Source: Crotophaga sulcirostris
Lineage: Eukaryota > Chordata > Aves > Cuculiformes > Crotophagidae
DNA: 64,000 bases
Assembly (NCBI GenBank): GCA_013397455.1
Contig: VYZB01000016.1
Coordinates: 2,815,179 to 2,879,178, forward strand
Direction: 5' to 3'
Part shown: positions 54,109 to 64,000 of the stretch, piece after piece
Numbering within the stretch: position 1 is the first letter of the stretch
Layout of the letters: each line of letters opens with the position of its first letter
The notes under the pieces: generated by a model
Databases searched by the model: none
What the model saw: the letters and a program-made list of their open reading frames with translations, nothing else
What the model was told of the DNA's origin: nothing
Translations under genes and position numbers: made by a program

Positions 54109-54576
54109 AACAGGAAAAAGAGAAGTTAAGCTGAGGAGGGGGCGAGAATAAAAGATGAAGGTGGAAGGAGAAACTGACGTAAGTTATCTGTGTGGAGGGC
54201 TACTAACATCAATAGATCTGAGAAAGTACTATCAGCTGGCACAGGACACAGAACATCTAATAGGAGGGTAGTACCTCCAGCTGAGAGTCCAGTTTCTGCT
54301 CAGGAGGCTAAGTACTGACTGGCTCTAAAGCTCTTAAAACCTCACCTATATATCTCTGGATCCATAAACAGTGTGGACAAGTTGAGAAAAAACAGCTGTA
54401 GAATACAGCACTAAACTTTTGGTCACTGACTTTATAAAGACTTGGACAAAGGTCTTCATATTCATCCCTCACTTAGATAAGTGTAAGGAGAAAATCTGCT
54501 CTCAGTCTTGCTCTCTGAAACTACAACTCCTACAACATTGCTTACAAATTACATCTATTACATTGTTTTCATAAAA
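54109..54576. other. Short unique spacer between two CR1 copies
   Basis: No gene recognised. It contains a purine-rich start (54,109-54,175) and nothing else distinctive. Confidence 0.5.
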
Positions 54577-55025
54577 TAAGAGAATCATACAGTGACTTGG
54601 GTAGGAAGAGACTTTAAAGATCATCTAGTTCCAACCCCCTTGCCATGCATAGGGACACTTATCAATAGATCAGGTTGCTCAAAGCCTCATCCTACCTGGC
54701 CTTGAACACCTCCAGGGACTGAGCATCCACAACTTCTCTGGTCAACCTGTTCCAGTGCCTCACCACCTTCACAGTAAAAAATTTCTTCCTAATATCTAAT
54801 CTAAATCTCCCCTCTTTCAGCTTAAAAGAGTTACCCTTCTTCCTATCACTACACCCCATGATAAAAAGACCCTCCCCAGCTTTCCTGTAGGCCCTCTTTA
54901 AGTACTGGATGGCTGCTATAATGTCTCCCTGGAGCCTTCTCTTCTCTAGGCTAAACAAGCCAACTCTCTCAGCCTGACCTTATCTGGGAAGTGCTCCAGC
55001 CCTCTGATCATCTTTGTGACCATCA
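54577..55025 (-). mobile_element. CR1 LINE 3' end (CR1-J-like), minus strand
   Basis: Read on the minus strand this gives the ORF2 C terminus over 88 codons (54,958 to 54,692): 'FSLEKRRLQGDIIAAIQYLK', later 'GRFRLDIRKKFFTVKVVRHW', then 'NRLTREVVDAQSLEVFKAR'. It stops at a TAG where the sister copies have TTG (LDEA follows). A one-base loss near 54,957 puts the preceding 'LEHFPDKVRLREL' block in another frame. The 3' UTR continues to the tail at AGAATCATACAGTGAC on the + strand. It is the same subfamily as the 19.3 and 40.1 kb copies, in the opposite orientation, and is not functional. Confidence 0.95.
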
Positions 55026-57804
55026 CCACTGTCTTTGAAATAGAAGTTATGTGTAAACTGAGCTCGCATTCTAATAAGTTTCCCTCATTTACAAAACTTG
55101 AAATTATGCAGTTAAAAAATGTATCTACAGGCAACCAGAAAAAATGGGATTTCCCTATGAATGCATCATCTTTGTAACTAGTGTGCTACTTCAAATGTTT
55201 GTTTCAGCAGCTTCCTAAGTTCCAGCACAATAATGATTCAATGATTCAAAGTCTACATCACCCAAAGTGATTCTATATTTAAAGTTATATTTGGTAAAGT
55301 TCTACTGTGTTTTTTGATGTGGACTTTACACTCTATTTTCCTATAAGGCATTTATATGAGGCAAGCCTATGATAATCCAGCTATACTCTATTTGTAGGAA
55401 CATTCTATTTTACCTTTCACCTTAGAAAATGGTAAGCATAGTGTACATCAAATTTGATAATAAAATAGTAAACCCATACATTTCTTAAATATTAAAAGTG
55501 TGCACAATTATTTTTATCAATTGCTATGTTGTTTCCAGATTGAGAATATCCAATTTAGTGTACACAGAATTTACTTTTTAATCATAGAATAAAATCTAAA
55601 TAAACTACTTAAAGATTCTGCTTTCAGAGAAATGTATCTTTTGTCGTAATAAACTTTAAAACTTCTTTGTTCAGGCTGGTTTGAGGCCTTTGCATTTACT
55701 AGTAAGAAAATTTCTGTACAAAAGTACTAGGAGATCTAATCACAGCTAAACTCAGATTAAAGGTTTTATATTCAAGTATTTCAGGTGTAAATAACATTTT
55801 CTTTAAAACTGCCTTTGCATTTGGGAGCGACAAAAATACTCACATTTCCTGTTCTCTTGTGCTTCATGGTAAGAAACTGGTGATGCGTTCTTACTTGCTG
55901 CTTTGGATGATTCATCTATACTGAGCACAATCCATCCTTGCAGAGGAATACAGGAGTTTTTACACCCCTTTCAAACACTTAAAATGTTCCATGTTCTTCT
56001 GAGGAGCGATTTCGGCATTCTTACTCTATTTGGCTAATAGAGATATGTTCTTTGCTGTACTTAATTGCAGAGTTTCAAAACTGAAATATGAAATTTCAGT
56101 TTATGAATAGTATGTTACAATTTCTGGCAGAAAAGTCAGCAGTAGCAAAAAGATACCATTGTATTTAAAAAAATTATGTGTGTGCTACATAAAAGACCAT
56201 TAGAATGTTTGAGTCTTCTTTTTTTTCCTTTTGACAGATGCAATTTTCATCAAGAAAATGATCCCCTGAAGAAAAGAGATGGAGATGAATCCAGTGATTC
56301 AAGAATGTTTAGGAAATGTCTCGTGCAATGGGAGTAATTCATAGAGATAGGTCCTTAAGGAGAAATCCTTAAAAACATCCATATGTTTAGAAAGACATTA
56401 TAAACACCTGTTATAGGCAAAGTTGGAAAGTTAGGATATTTTTAAAGTTACAGCTTATGTTTGTGTGAAGAGAATTCCAAATTGTTTCAGGTCACTCCAG
56501 TCCTCTATTGCCACACATTTAGCATCCATTCTCGGCCAGGTTATTTGAGAAGAGAAATGTCCTTCTGTAATTAAAAGAGAAAGCCTCATCTCCACAGGTG
56601 GAAACTTTCATGCACTTGAGCTTGGTGCTTTCCTCCCTTCATCTTCATTTGCAGTCTTAGTCTCAGTTCAGTTAAACTATAAGGCACTCTATTCCAATTC
56701 TCTTGTGAACATAGATGCACCATCTTATGTGTTTCAAAGCATTCAGTAGCTGAGACGCACAGTATATACTTGCATGGAACCTATCATTCAGAAGAAACCT
56801 AAATCCCACAGAGACCAATAAAACTGAAGAATTTAAGTACATTATTTGCCTAAGGTCTTAAGAGTTAAATCATGACTTCAGTGAAATCTCAGGGAAAGAC
56901 AACCACTAAATAATCCACTGAAAGATAATCACCTCTGCCTCAACTGCAACAGCTTTCCTTCCTGAAATCACGTTATATCAGCATTTTTGAACGTCTACTT
57001 TTAAGCAGAATATGAAATCAGAAAGTTATACAGCTAAAAAAAAGGTGGACATGCAGGCATTTCTTCTGTACACTCTGACTTTAATTCTATGTGTTTTTTT
57101 ATTCTTACTCCTTCAAGAGTAGTAGAGTATGAGTAGAGTAGTAGAGTATGCTGCCTGTAAAGTGGAAAGAATTTCAAACGCTAGTTTCTTAAAAAAAAGC
57201 AGGTACAACTGTCAGGAACTGATTGAGTATGGCTGACCTTGATTTGGAGGAGGATGAGAGATGCATTGATTGAACAGCCACTTGATGTCTCGACTCATAT
57301 TTTTCTATGATTTCTGTGAAAAACAAAATGCAGCGAACTTTAAACAACTGTTTGCAGTCATAATAATACTTCTCTACATCTTCTGAAAAGCAGCTGTTCT
57401 ACTATTTGAATTGCCATCATAAGGCACATGTTTTCAAGAAAATGTAATAAAAAAGTCATCAGAAGTCACCCATAACACAAAGATTTTCTGTGGGAAAACC
57501 TGTTCCCATTATGTAAGATATATTACTCTTTAGTGTGCATATATTAAGGCGTTTATATTCACTTAATGTTAAAACTTTTCTAATTCTGTGACCAAGCCAC
57601 ATTAAGAGAATACTAAGCTTTCAAAACCGACATTAACTCTGCTTTCTTGAATATTTGCACACAAATATCGGACAAACTTTGAATGTCTTATAAAGGGACA
57701 TTCTTCTACTTTCCACAGAGACAGAGTAAGCCACTCAAGCAATGAGTTTTCTTTAACCAAAACCAGACCTAAATAGTCAGTGATGGTCTTGTTGGACTGA
57801 AACT
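55026..57804. other. Unique AT-rich non-coding DNA
   Basis: No gene or interspersed repeat recognised apart from a short minisatellite at 57.12 kb. Confidence 0.6.
57117..57149. repeat. Short minisatellite (GAGTAGTAGAGTAT)
   Basis: Two identical 14-base units, 57,117-57,130 and 57,136-57,149, are separated by GAGTA. The pattern is built from GAGTA/GTAGA words and is a slippage product. Confidence 0.85.
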
Positions 57805-59212
57805 TAACTAGAACTTAAATTGGCCAATTCTGTGAAAAATAAAAATAAAAAATGTTTCTACAAATATAGTAACAACAAAAGGAGGGCCAAGGAAAATCTC
57901 CATACTTTACTGGATGCAGGGGGGAACAACAGTGACAAAGGATCACAATAAGGCTGAGATACTTAATATCTTCTTTGCCTCAGTCTTTAATCATAAAGTA
58001 AGATGTTCTCTGGATACTTAGCCCCCTGAGCCAGAAGACAGGTAGAGGGAGCATAACAAAGCTCCAATGATCCAAGAGGAAACGTTTAGAGATCTGCTCA
58101 GCCAATTAGACATTCAAAAATCTATGGGGTTGGATGGGATCCACCCAAGGGTATTAAGGGAGCTTATAGAGGTGCTCAACAAACCTCCTTCCATCATCTA
58201 CCAGCAGTCCTGGCTGGCATGGGATGTACCACTTGACTGGAGACTGGCAAACGTTACGCCCATTTACAAGAAGGGTCCAGGAGAGGATCTGGGGAACTAC
58301 AGGCCTGTCAGTCTCACCTCAGTGCCACGTCATGGAGCAGATCATCTTGAGTGCTATCACACAGCACACACAGGATGACCAGGTGATCAGGCCCAGTCAG
58401 CATGAGCTTATGAAAGGCAGGTCCTGCCAAACTAACCTCATCTCCTTCTATGACAAGGTTACCCACCTAATGGACAAGGGAGAGGTTGTGGATATAGTGT
58501 ACCTGGACTTTAGTAAAGCCTTTGACACCATTTCTTACAGTATTTAGCTTGAGAAACTGGCTGCCATTGGCCTGGACAGGTGCAACTCTGCACCTGGGAC
58601 ACAACAACCCCATGGAGTTGCCTGGCAGAGAAGGACCTAGGGATGTTGATTGACAGCTGGCTGAATATGAGCCACCAGTGTGCCCAAGTGGCAAGAAGGC
58701 CAGTGGCATCTTGGTCTATATCAGAAATAGTGTGGCCAGCAGGACCAGGGAATTGGTTCTGCCCCCTCACTACAAGAACATTTAGGTGCTGAGGCATGTC
58801 CAGAGAAGGGAAAAGAAGTTGGTAAAAAGGCTGGAGAACAAGCTTTATGAGAGGTAACTGAGGCAATTGTGGTTGTTTAGCCTGGCTAAGCAGAGACCTT
58901 ATCACTTTTTGCAACTACCTGAAAGGAGATAGTAGTGAAGTGGGTGTTGGTCTCATCTCCCAAGCAACAGGTGGTAGGATGAGAAGTAATGGCCACAAGT
59001 TGCACCAGTGGAGGTTCAGATTAGACAGCAGGAAAAATTTCTTAACCAAAAGGGTTATCAGGCCCTGGAACAGCTGCCCAGGAGGTCTTAAAAAGACAGG
59101 TAGATGAGGTGGGTGCTCAGGGATATGGTTTAGCAGTGGACAGGTATGGTTGGACTTGATGATCTCAAAGATCATTTTCAACTAAACGATTCTGTGATTC
59201 TATGATTCTATG
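57805..59212 (+). pseudogene. CR1 LINE with decayed ORF2 reverse transcriptase, about 1.4 kb
   Basis: This is the longest CR1 copy in the window. CR1 ORF2 normally encodes an endonuclease and reverse transcriptase that copy the element into DNA. Here the upstream endonuclease is absent. Readable blocks in order are 'KRRARENLH..LLDAGGNN' (57,880-57,935); 'KSMGLDGIHPRVLREL', 'WRLANVTPIYKKG' and 'GNYRPVSLTSVP' (58,110-58,325); after a frameshift near 58,330, 'QIILSAITQHTQDDQVIRPS' and 'VYLDFSKAFDT', which holds the first catalytic Asp region, ending in a stop near 58,547. At about 58,580 the sequence jumps to 'LHLGHNNP', so the segment with the second catalytic motif (FADD) is deleted. Smaller deletions follow near 58,760 and 59,080. 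The tail, GATTCTGTGATTCTATGATTCTATG, closes the element. It cannot make an active enzyme. Confidence 0.95.
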
Positions 59213-59657
59213 AAAGATTGTGTTTTGAAAGTACTGCTAATGTCAGATTCAGAGATCCTTATCTAGTAATGCGGGATGTTCAGATGGTGAAGTTAATATC
59301 AACTTTTTAAACCACTCCATTGCTGGAGTAAGCCCATGTAGAAGTTGACATATAATTCCAGCAAATGGTCAGAAGTTTTAAATCCATGACCCCATGAAAC
59401 CAAGTATCTTAGGAGGTCATAGTCTGTTCTCATAGCACCGATTTCTGTTTCTGGGTGATCCATGTGAAATAAAACAGAAGGATCTCACTAGCTCTACTCT
59501 GTGTGCCAACAATTTGCCATGCTGGTTACACCGTAAGCAAATCAAGACTCTGTATGATTTCAAGCTTTTTATTTATTCCAGAATTAGCATTAGCCTGAGT
59601 GTATCTCAGAAGAAAGAAATTAGAAGGCTGTGTCTTGTCAAGCACAGATGACAGAAA

Positions 59658-59702
59658 GGGGGAAAAGGGAAGGAGAAAGGAGGAAACGAGACAGGGGAAG
59701 GG
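59658..59702. repeat. Purine-rich tract
   Basis: About 45 bases almost only of G and A, with two C's inside, and runs GGGGG, GGG, GGGG and GGG. It may form triplex or G-quadruplex DNA. An A10 run follows closely. Confidence 0.8.
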
Positions 59703-61863
59703 TAAAAAAAAAATGTTACCAACTAGCTCTGTGAATTGTGCATTATATAACCAATGTGTAGTATACAAATACTTTAGGAAAATAAATTTATCTACTTATT
59801 TTTAAGGCATATTAACATACATTTTTTTTCCTACACATAATTTCATGGACTACATGTGCTTGTCTTACATAATTTATAAGGAAAAATACAGTACCTAATA
59901 TAAGATGAGATAAAATATGTGATCATAAAATTCAAAATTGTCTGATAATTTTAGTGGAGAACAAAGTAATATACAACTTAACTTCACATTTCCCCATTTT
60001 ACATTCATATTTCTATCATTATAGTTCTAAATAGAAAGTCATGTTTTAAAAAAAAAAAAAAAGCAAGCTGCAAAACACTGTGTTACACTGTGAAAAGTCT
60101 TCCTTAAACTGAACTGGTAAGCATCTGAACTGTTGACTGTTATGTGAAATGTCACCAGTGAAAACAAATATCTTAATTTCTGAGTAAGTAAGAGACATAT
60201 AAGAAAATATTCCCAAGGAATAAAAATATGAAGTTCAATGTAAGTTATTTGGCAATCATATGTTTTCAGATCTAATTTGCAATACAGCTTTTGATTATGT
60301 TAAAATTCTTATTGAATGAAATTAGACACTGCAGAGTACTCCATTATAGCAAAAGTGATATACTTTATTTTATATATGTTAAATGAACAGAGCCCTGTTT
60401 TTATAAGGAAGAACGAGCTCTGTTCAGTTATGCAGTATTTCATGCTAATCTTCAGAAGCACTGATTAAGTAATTGCGCTGTAAAAGAACTCATGTTCTGC
60501 TTCTGTCTCCAAATGAAATTTTCCTCCTAGACTACGAGGAAGTTTCTGCATAAGCCTGAAACCTCCCCTAATGATTTTTTCCTTAGAGGTCACTTGAAAG
60601 TTTTTGCCCTTGAAAAGGTAAAAAGTCAATATTTTTCTTATTTAAAAAAGTGATTGTGGACTCCAGCACTTTAGCTATCAGTGGGTTTTGAGTCATGTTT
60701 AAAGGCTTTCATGGAAATTCTAAACCATCCAGTACAATATCAAATACAAATCATGTATAATCTACTATTTTCTGTCAAAGGCTATTTTGATTCTACTGAA
60801 TGATGACAGTAGTCTTTTAAACATTTGGCATCTTTCTGGATATATTTTGCAAGAAAGTGTAGACAGCGATTACAGATAAGCTTAAAAATAGCACATAAGG
60901 GAAATGGCATAAAACTCCCCATTAAATTCTGTTGTATGATTTTGAGGATAACAGGGAAAGCTAAAAGCCATAGCTATGTTTATGTTTTTTGTACAGCAAT
61001 AGGAAATGGCAGAAAGTCACACAGCTTTGCTGGAGATGCAGAAGAAAAGTGTCAAAATGGGGAGAAAGAATAAGAGGAAATAATTTTGAAAGGCACAACA
61101 CTCTAGATAACAATCCTGGTAAAGTCAGACAACTGTGAACCCCAGTTTCAGGTGTTAGAGTAGCTGAAAGCAACTATTGTGCCTGTACTAAAGGCACTTC
61201 CATATATAGACCCTTGATGCTTAATGGTGATTATTAGGATGGCAGACAGAGGAAGAGAAAGAGAGAAGTTATCAGTCCTTCAGTCACCTGTACTTTAACA
61301 AGGTACCAGACTTCATTGTGTTGATAATCAAAGTGGCATTGCTGGGAAATATTCCAACACAACACAGTAGTGTCCACAAGAAGAAAAGTAATCAGAAACT
61401 GATTTGACTCAATAGATGAAACCCTTTCCTGATATTACTTGAAACCACTGGTATTTTCAAAAAAAAAAATCATACAGTAGAAATCCATGTTCTGTCTTTC
61501 AAGTGAACGTGATCTACCTGCAGAAAGAATTTTTCAAGGCTTATCTGAAAAATAATGAAGTACAAACCTCAAACCAAAAAGGTACAGTGTTGTTTCACCA
61601 GAAAAGAATTTTAGATGACTTCCTCTTCCTGGATGAAAAGAAATAAACCAATTTTAATCTTGCATAAAATGAAATAGCTGACTGGTTTACAAATTGTGTA
61701 ATGAAGGCAACACGATTTCTCTAAGGTCAGACCAGAATTCTATTTAAAATACTAGGAACTAACTATTTGTGAGCTCTAACTTGTATTTTACCTGCTAAAT
61801 TGCATATAAAGGTCTAGTCCTTACCTAACTGAAAATAACAGGAAAAGTGAAAAAAACTGAGCA

Positions 61864-61911
61864 AGAGTAACTTCTCAGACACTTAGAGTAACTTTTCAGA
61901 CAGTTAGAGTG
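61864..61911. repeat. 2.3 x 21 bp tandem repeat
   Basis: AGAGTAACTTCTCAGACACTT (61,864-61,884) is repeated with three changes at 61,885-61,905, and a third copy begins AGAGTG. Confidence 0.85.
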
Positions 61912-62289
61912 CTTTGATTTGGAATGGACAGAACACATGCTTAGATATGAGCATATACCTTAGTGTCAACTGAAACAGAAACTATATTATAAAGTGTTAT
62001 ATGTTTACTGGAAGTTAACCCAAGTGCTATAATTCTGTATGAGAAACAATCAATCCAAATACTGCTAGATATTGTTAATATTTGGCAATACACCAAAACT
62101 CTTCAGCTTTATTTACAAAACCTAAAGAATAAGAACAAAAGCCAGTGCAATCACAAAGCAGCACTTTTAATACAGGATATTGAGTATACGGATCAAACCA
62201 CAAAGGCAGTTCTAGATATTTCCCACGACAAGGAAGGAAAAGGTTGAAATACAGATAAAATCCTTCACATCCTTTAGCATTATCACATA

Positions 62290-62460
62290 TTTTTTAATAT
62301 TGAATATATATACATTCCTTTATTCACGTGGTTATAGATTTAAAGCATATGTCTGTCTTTACAAGTATACATATTTATGTTAACATATATAGCTTTGTAT
62401 GTGTAAATATGTAAATGTGTATACATATGTATGGCAATTTTATTATATATTCATATATGT
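62290..62460. repeat. AT-rich region with TATATG/TACATA words
   Basis: A low-complexity stretch rich in alternating purine-pyrimidine steps (ATATATATACATTCC, GTGTATACATATGTATGG). Such DNA unwinds easily. No further function is indicated. Confidence 0.75.
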
Positions 62461-63659
62461 CTTCATTTCTAATCCTCTGTTTTTGAACAGGTTTTTGCTT
62501 ATTATTTCTTCTTATCCTTAAGTAACCGATATTCTTCTCTAATTTTAAATGTAGTTTAATCTAATCCCTTGGGAATGGCAGTGGCTGAAAAATCTGAGAA
62601 TTGAATAATTTTTCCTTAATGAGGGATTTGCTAACAATGAATACAGAATGGAGTAAAAAGCTTTACGTTAGCTAAAATATGTATACAAATAGTGTATTTT
62701 TTAATGATGAATCAAAGCTTATTTCAAATCCTTGCCCTCTATCAGGATATTGTTCTGAATAGAAATTATTTAATACAATGTTCTAAGACTGAAAAATACA
62801 AGTGTGTTCATAATCACCATCATATAGGAAATCATTCACAAAACAAATTGCAACCATAACTAATAGGAACACATAAAAAATCTTGCCATTCTCTATATTT
62901 GTACACATGAAAGATTCTAATAGATTTATTATAAAAAATATTCTGCCTACAGTGTACACATCATGTGGGGAAATATATTCAAGCTATTTACAGAAATCAG
63001 AGATTGATTTTCCAAGGAAAATGTCTTCATTTAAATACATATATATGAATAGTAGATTGCAAAACTGAATAATTCAGTGAAGTATTAATATCCAGAGACA
63101 AATTCAGAGCTCTCTAAATGCTCTGTGCTATCAGCTGGCTGCTGACTATTAATGTACTCCATTGACAAGGCAGCTTTGTTTTTAAACTTAAATAATTTGT
63201 TAAACTTAGGGGTGTTAAACTCTTTTTAATGACAAGATCATTTAATATACAACCTATCAGGAAAAGATCCTTTGTAATACAGCATACTTTAAGAAAAAAA
63301 AAAATCATTTTCCAATAATAATTTTCCAGACAGTTGTAAGGAGACTTACAAACAGGATTACTATATGTGTGAAATGTTTTGCTTCTGACCTGCACTTTTG
63401 TTGTAAAGTTCTAAACACAAAAGATTGGAACGACAGTAAGCTAATTCTCATCTATAACATTCTCCAAAAATCTGAAAAGGGTATAGAGGAATAAAGTTCT
63501 TGACAAGTATTACATGCTTAGTCTTCTAATTTATATCTTCAATTATTGCATAGTATATTCTTACCAAAACGAGGAATGGTGACTATGCAAGTGTGGTAAA
63601 GAAGGAAAAACCTTACTCCCTTCTTGACTGAAAAATGAGTGATAACAGCAAAAGTAAGT

Positions 63660-63690
63660 CACTTCCCACACTTCCCACTTCCCACTTGCC
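63660..63690. repeat. Short tandem repeat of CACTTCC
   Basis: About four copies of CACTTCCCA or CACTTCC in a row, ending at CACTTGCCAC, on an otherwise irregular background. Confidence 0.85.
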
Positions 63691-64000
63691 ACATATGGGT
63701 ATGCTTAGGGATTTTAGCTGGAGTTGACAAATCACCACTTACTTTCTCCATCTCATTTCAAGACCTTTCTGTCAGGCAGACAAGCTATGAAGCCTCTTTA
63801 TTTTTCCAAGTTGTGGTAGTCCAGGCTTGAAACAGCCACCCCCATCAAATGTTAAGCTTGCCACCCCTTGTCTGGTAGCTATAACTTTAAGATAAAATCC
63901 TCAAATAACTGTTTCCTCTTTCTGTATTTATTTAAAAGTAATGCTAGTTTTAATTTTAATTCCATTTTCAGAAGCTAGCTTACTAGTAAGAACAAATGTA

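Larger units (their letters stand above)
59213..64000. other. Unique AT-rich non-coding DNA
   Basis: No gene or interspersed repeat recognised. Open frames are 93 codons or fewer and without motifs. Small tandem and low-complexity repeats are listed separately. An inverted repeat, TGAACAGAGC (60,384-60,393) against GCTCTGTTCA (60,417-60,426), could form a 10-bp stem. Confidence 0.6.

Noticed and set aside
58467..59181. Minus-strand frames of 80-134 codons over the 58-59 kb region
   Set aside because: They are antisense to a CR1 element whose plus-strand reading explains the sequence.
60384..60426. 10-bp stem with 23-base loop as a microRNA precursor
   Set aside because: The stem is far too short for a microRNA hairpin, and its flanks do not pair.
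1..64000. CRISPR arrays, operons, insertion sequences or phage genes
   Set aside because: No regularly spaced repeats, no dense coding and no bacterial gene arrangement; the repeats present are avian retrotransposons.

Overview
The window looks like 64 kb of nuclear DNA from a bird, and it contains no protein-coding gene that I can recognise. The evidence for a bird is at least seven copies of CR1, the dominant avian LINE retrotransposon. Several keep the typical 3' end, with ATTCTATG-type octamer repeats. There is also one piece that reads like an avian endogenous-retrovirus LTR. The copies near 19.3, 40.1 and 54.8 kb belong to one closely similar group that resembles CR1-J of Neoaves. That points to a neoavian bird rather than a fowl, but I cannot name the species. 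The sequence is AT-rich and CpG-poor, rich in poly-A and poly-T runs. Its longest clean open frame, apart from an assembly gap of N's, is 123 codons. It could be a gene desert or the inside of a very long intron; the sequence alone does not decide.

Layout. 1-5.6 kb: unique AT-rich DNA. 5.6-5.9 kb: two small, worn CR1 scraps in opposite orientations. 6-14.2 kb: unique DNA with a slightly GC-richer patch at 8.5-9.2 kb. 14.2-14.4 kb: a probable LTR fragment with several CpGs. 19.3 kb: CR1 3' end (+). 21.6-21.9 kb: a 15-C run, then a small cluster of an AP-1-type palindrome and an octamer site. 22.7 kb: short CR1 tail (+). 29.9-30.3 kb: CR1 (-). 31.4 and 32.9 kb: two weak exon-like segments. 40.1-40.5 kb: CR1 (+), with only one nonsense codon in the end of ORF2. 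42.5 kb: another weak exon-like segment. 43.65-44.17 kb: a GC-richer block of unknown origin. 47.46 kb: a perfect 24-bp palindrome. 51.9-52.1 kb: the best exon-like segment in the window (- strand). 53.6-54.0 kb: a 400-base assembly gap, bordered on its right by a CR1 tail. 54.6-55.0 kb: CR1 (-). 57.8-59.2 kb: the longest CR1 copy, with a decayed reverse-transcriptase gene. 59.2-64 kb: unique AT-rich DNA with small tandem repeats.

No genes here work together in a pathway. What is functional, if anything, would be regulatory DNA or exons of a non-coding or widely spaced transcript. I found no convincing novel system. The points most worth checking are the exon-like segment at 51.93-52.12 kb with its strong splice acceptor, the 43.65-44.17 kb block, the AP-1/octamer cluster at 21.8-21.9 kb, and the sequence hidden in the gap.
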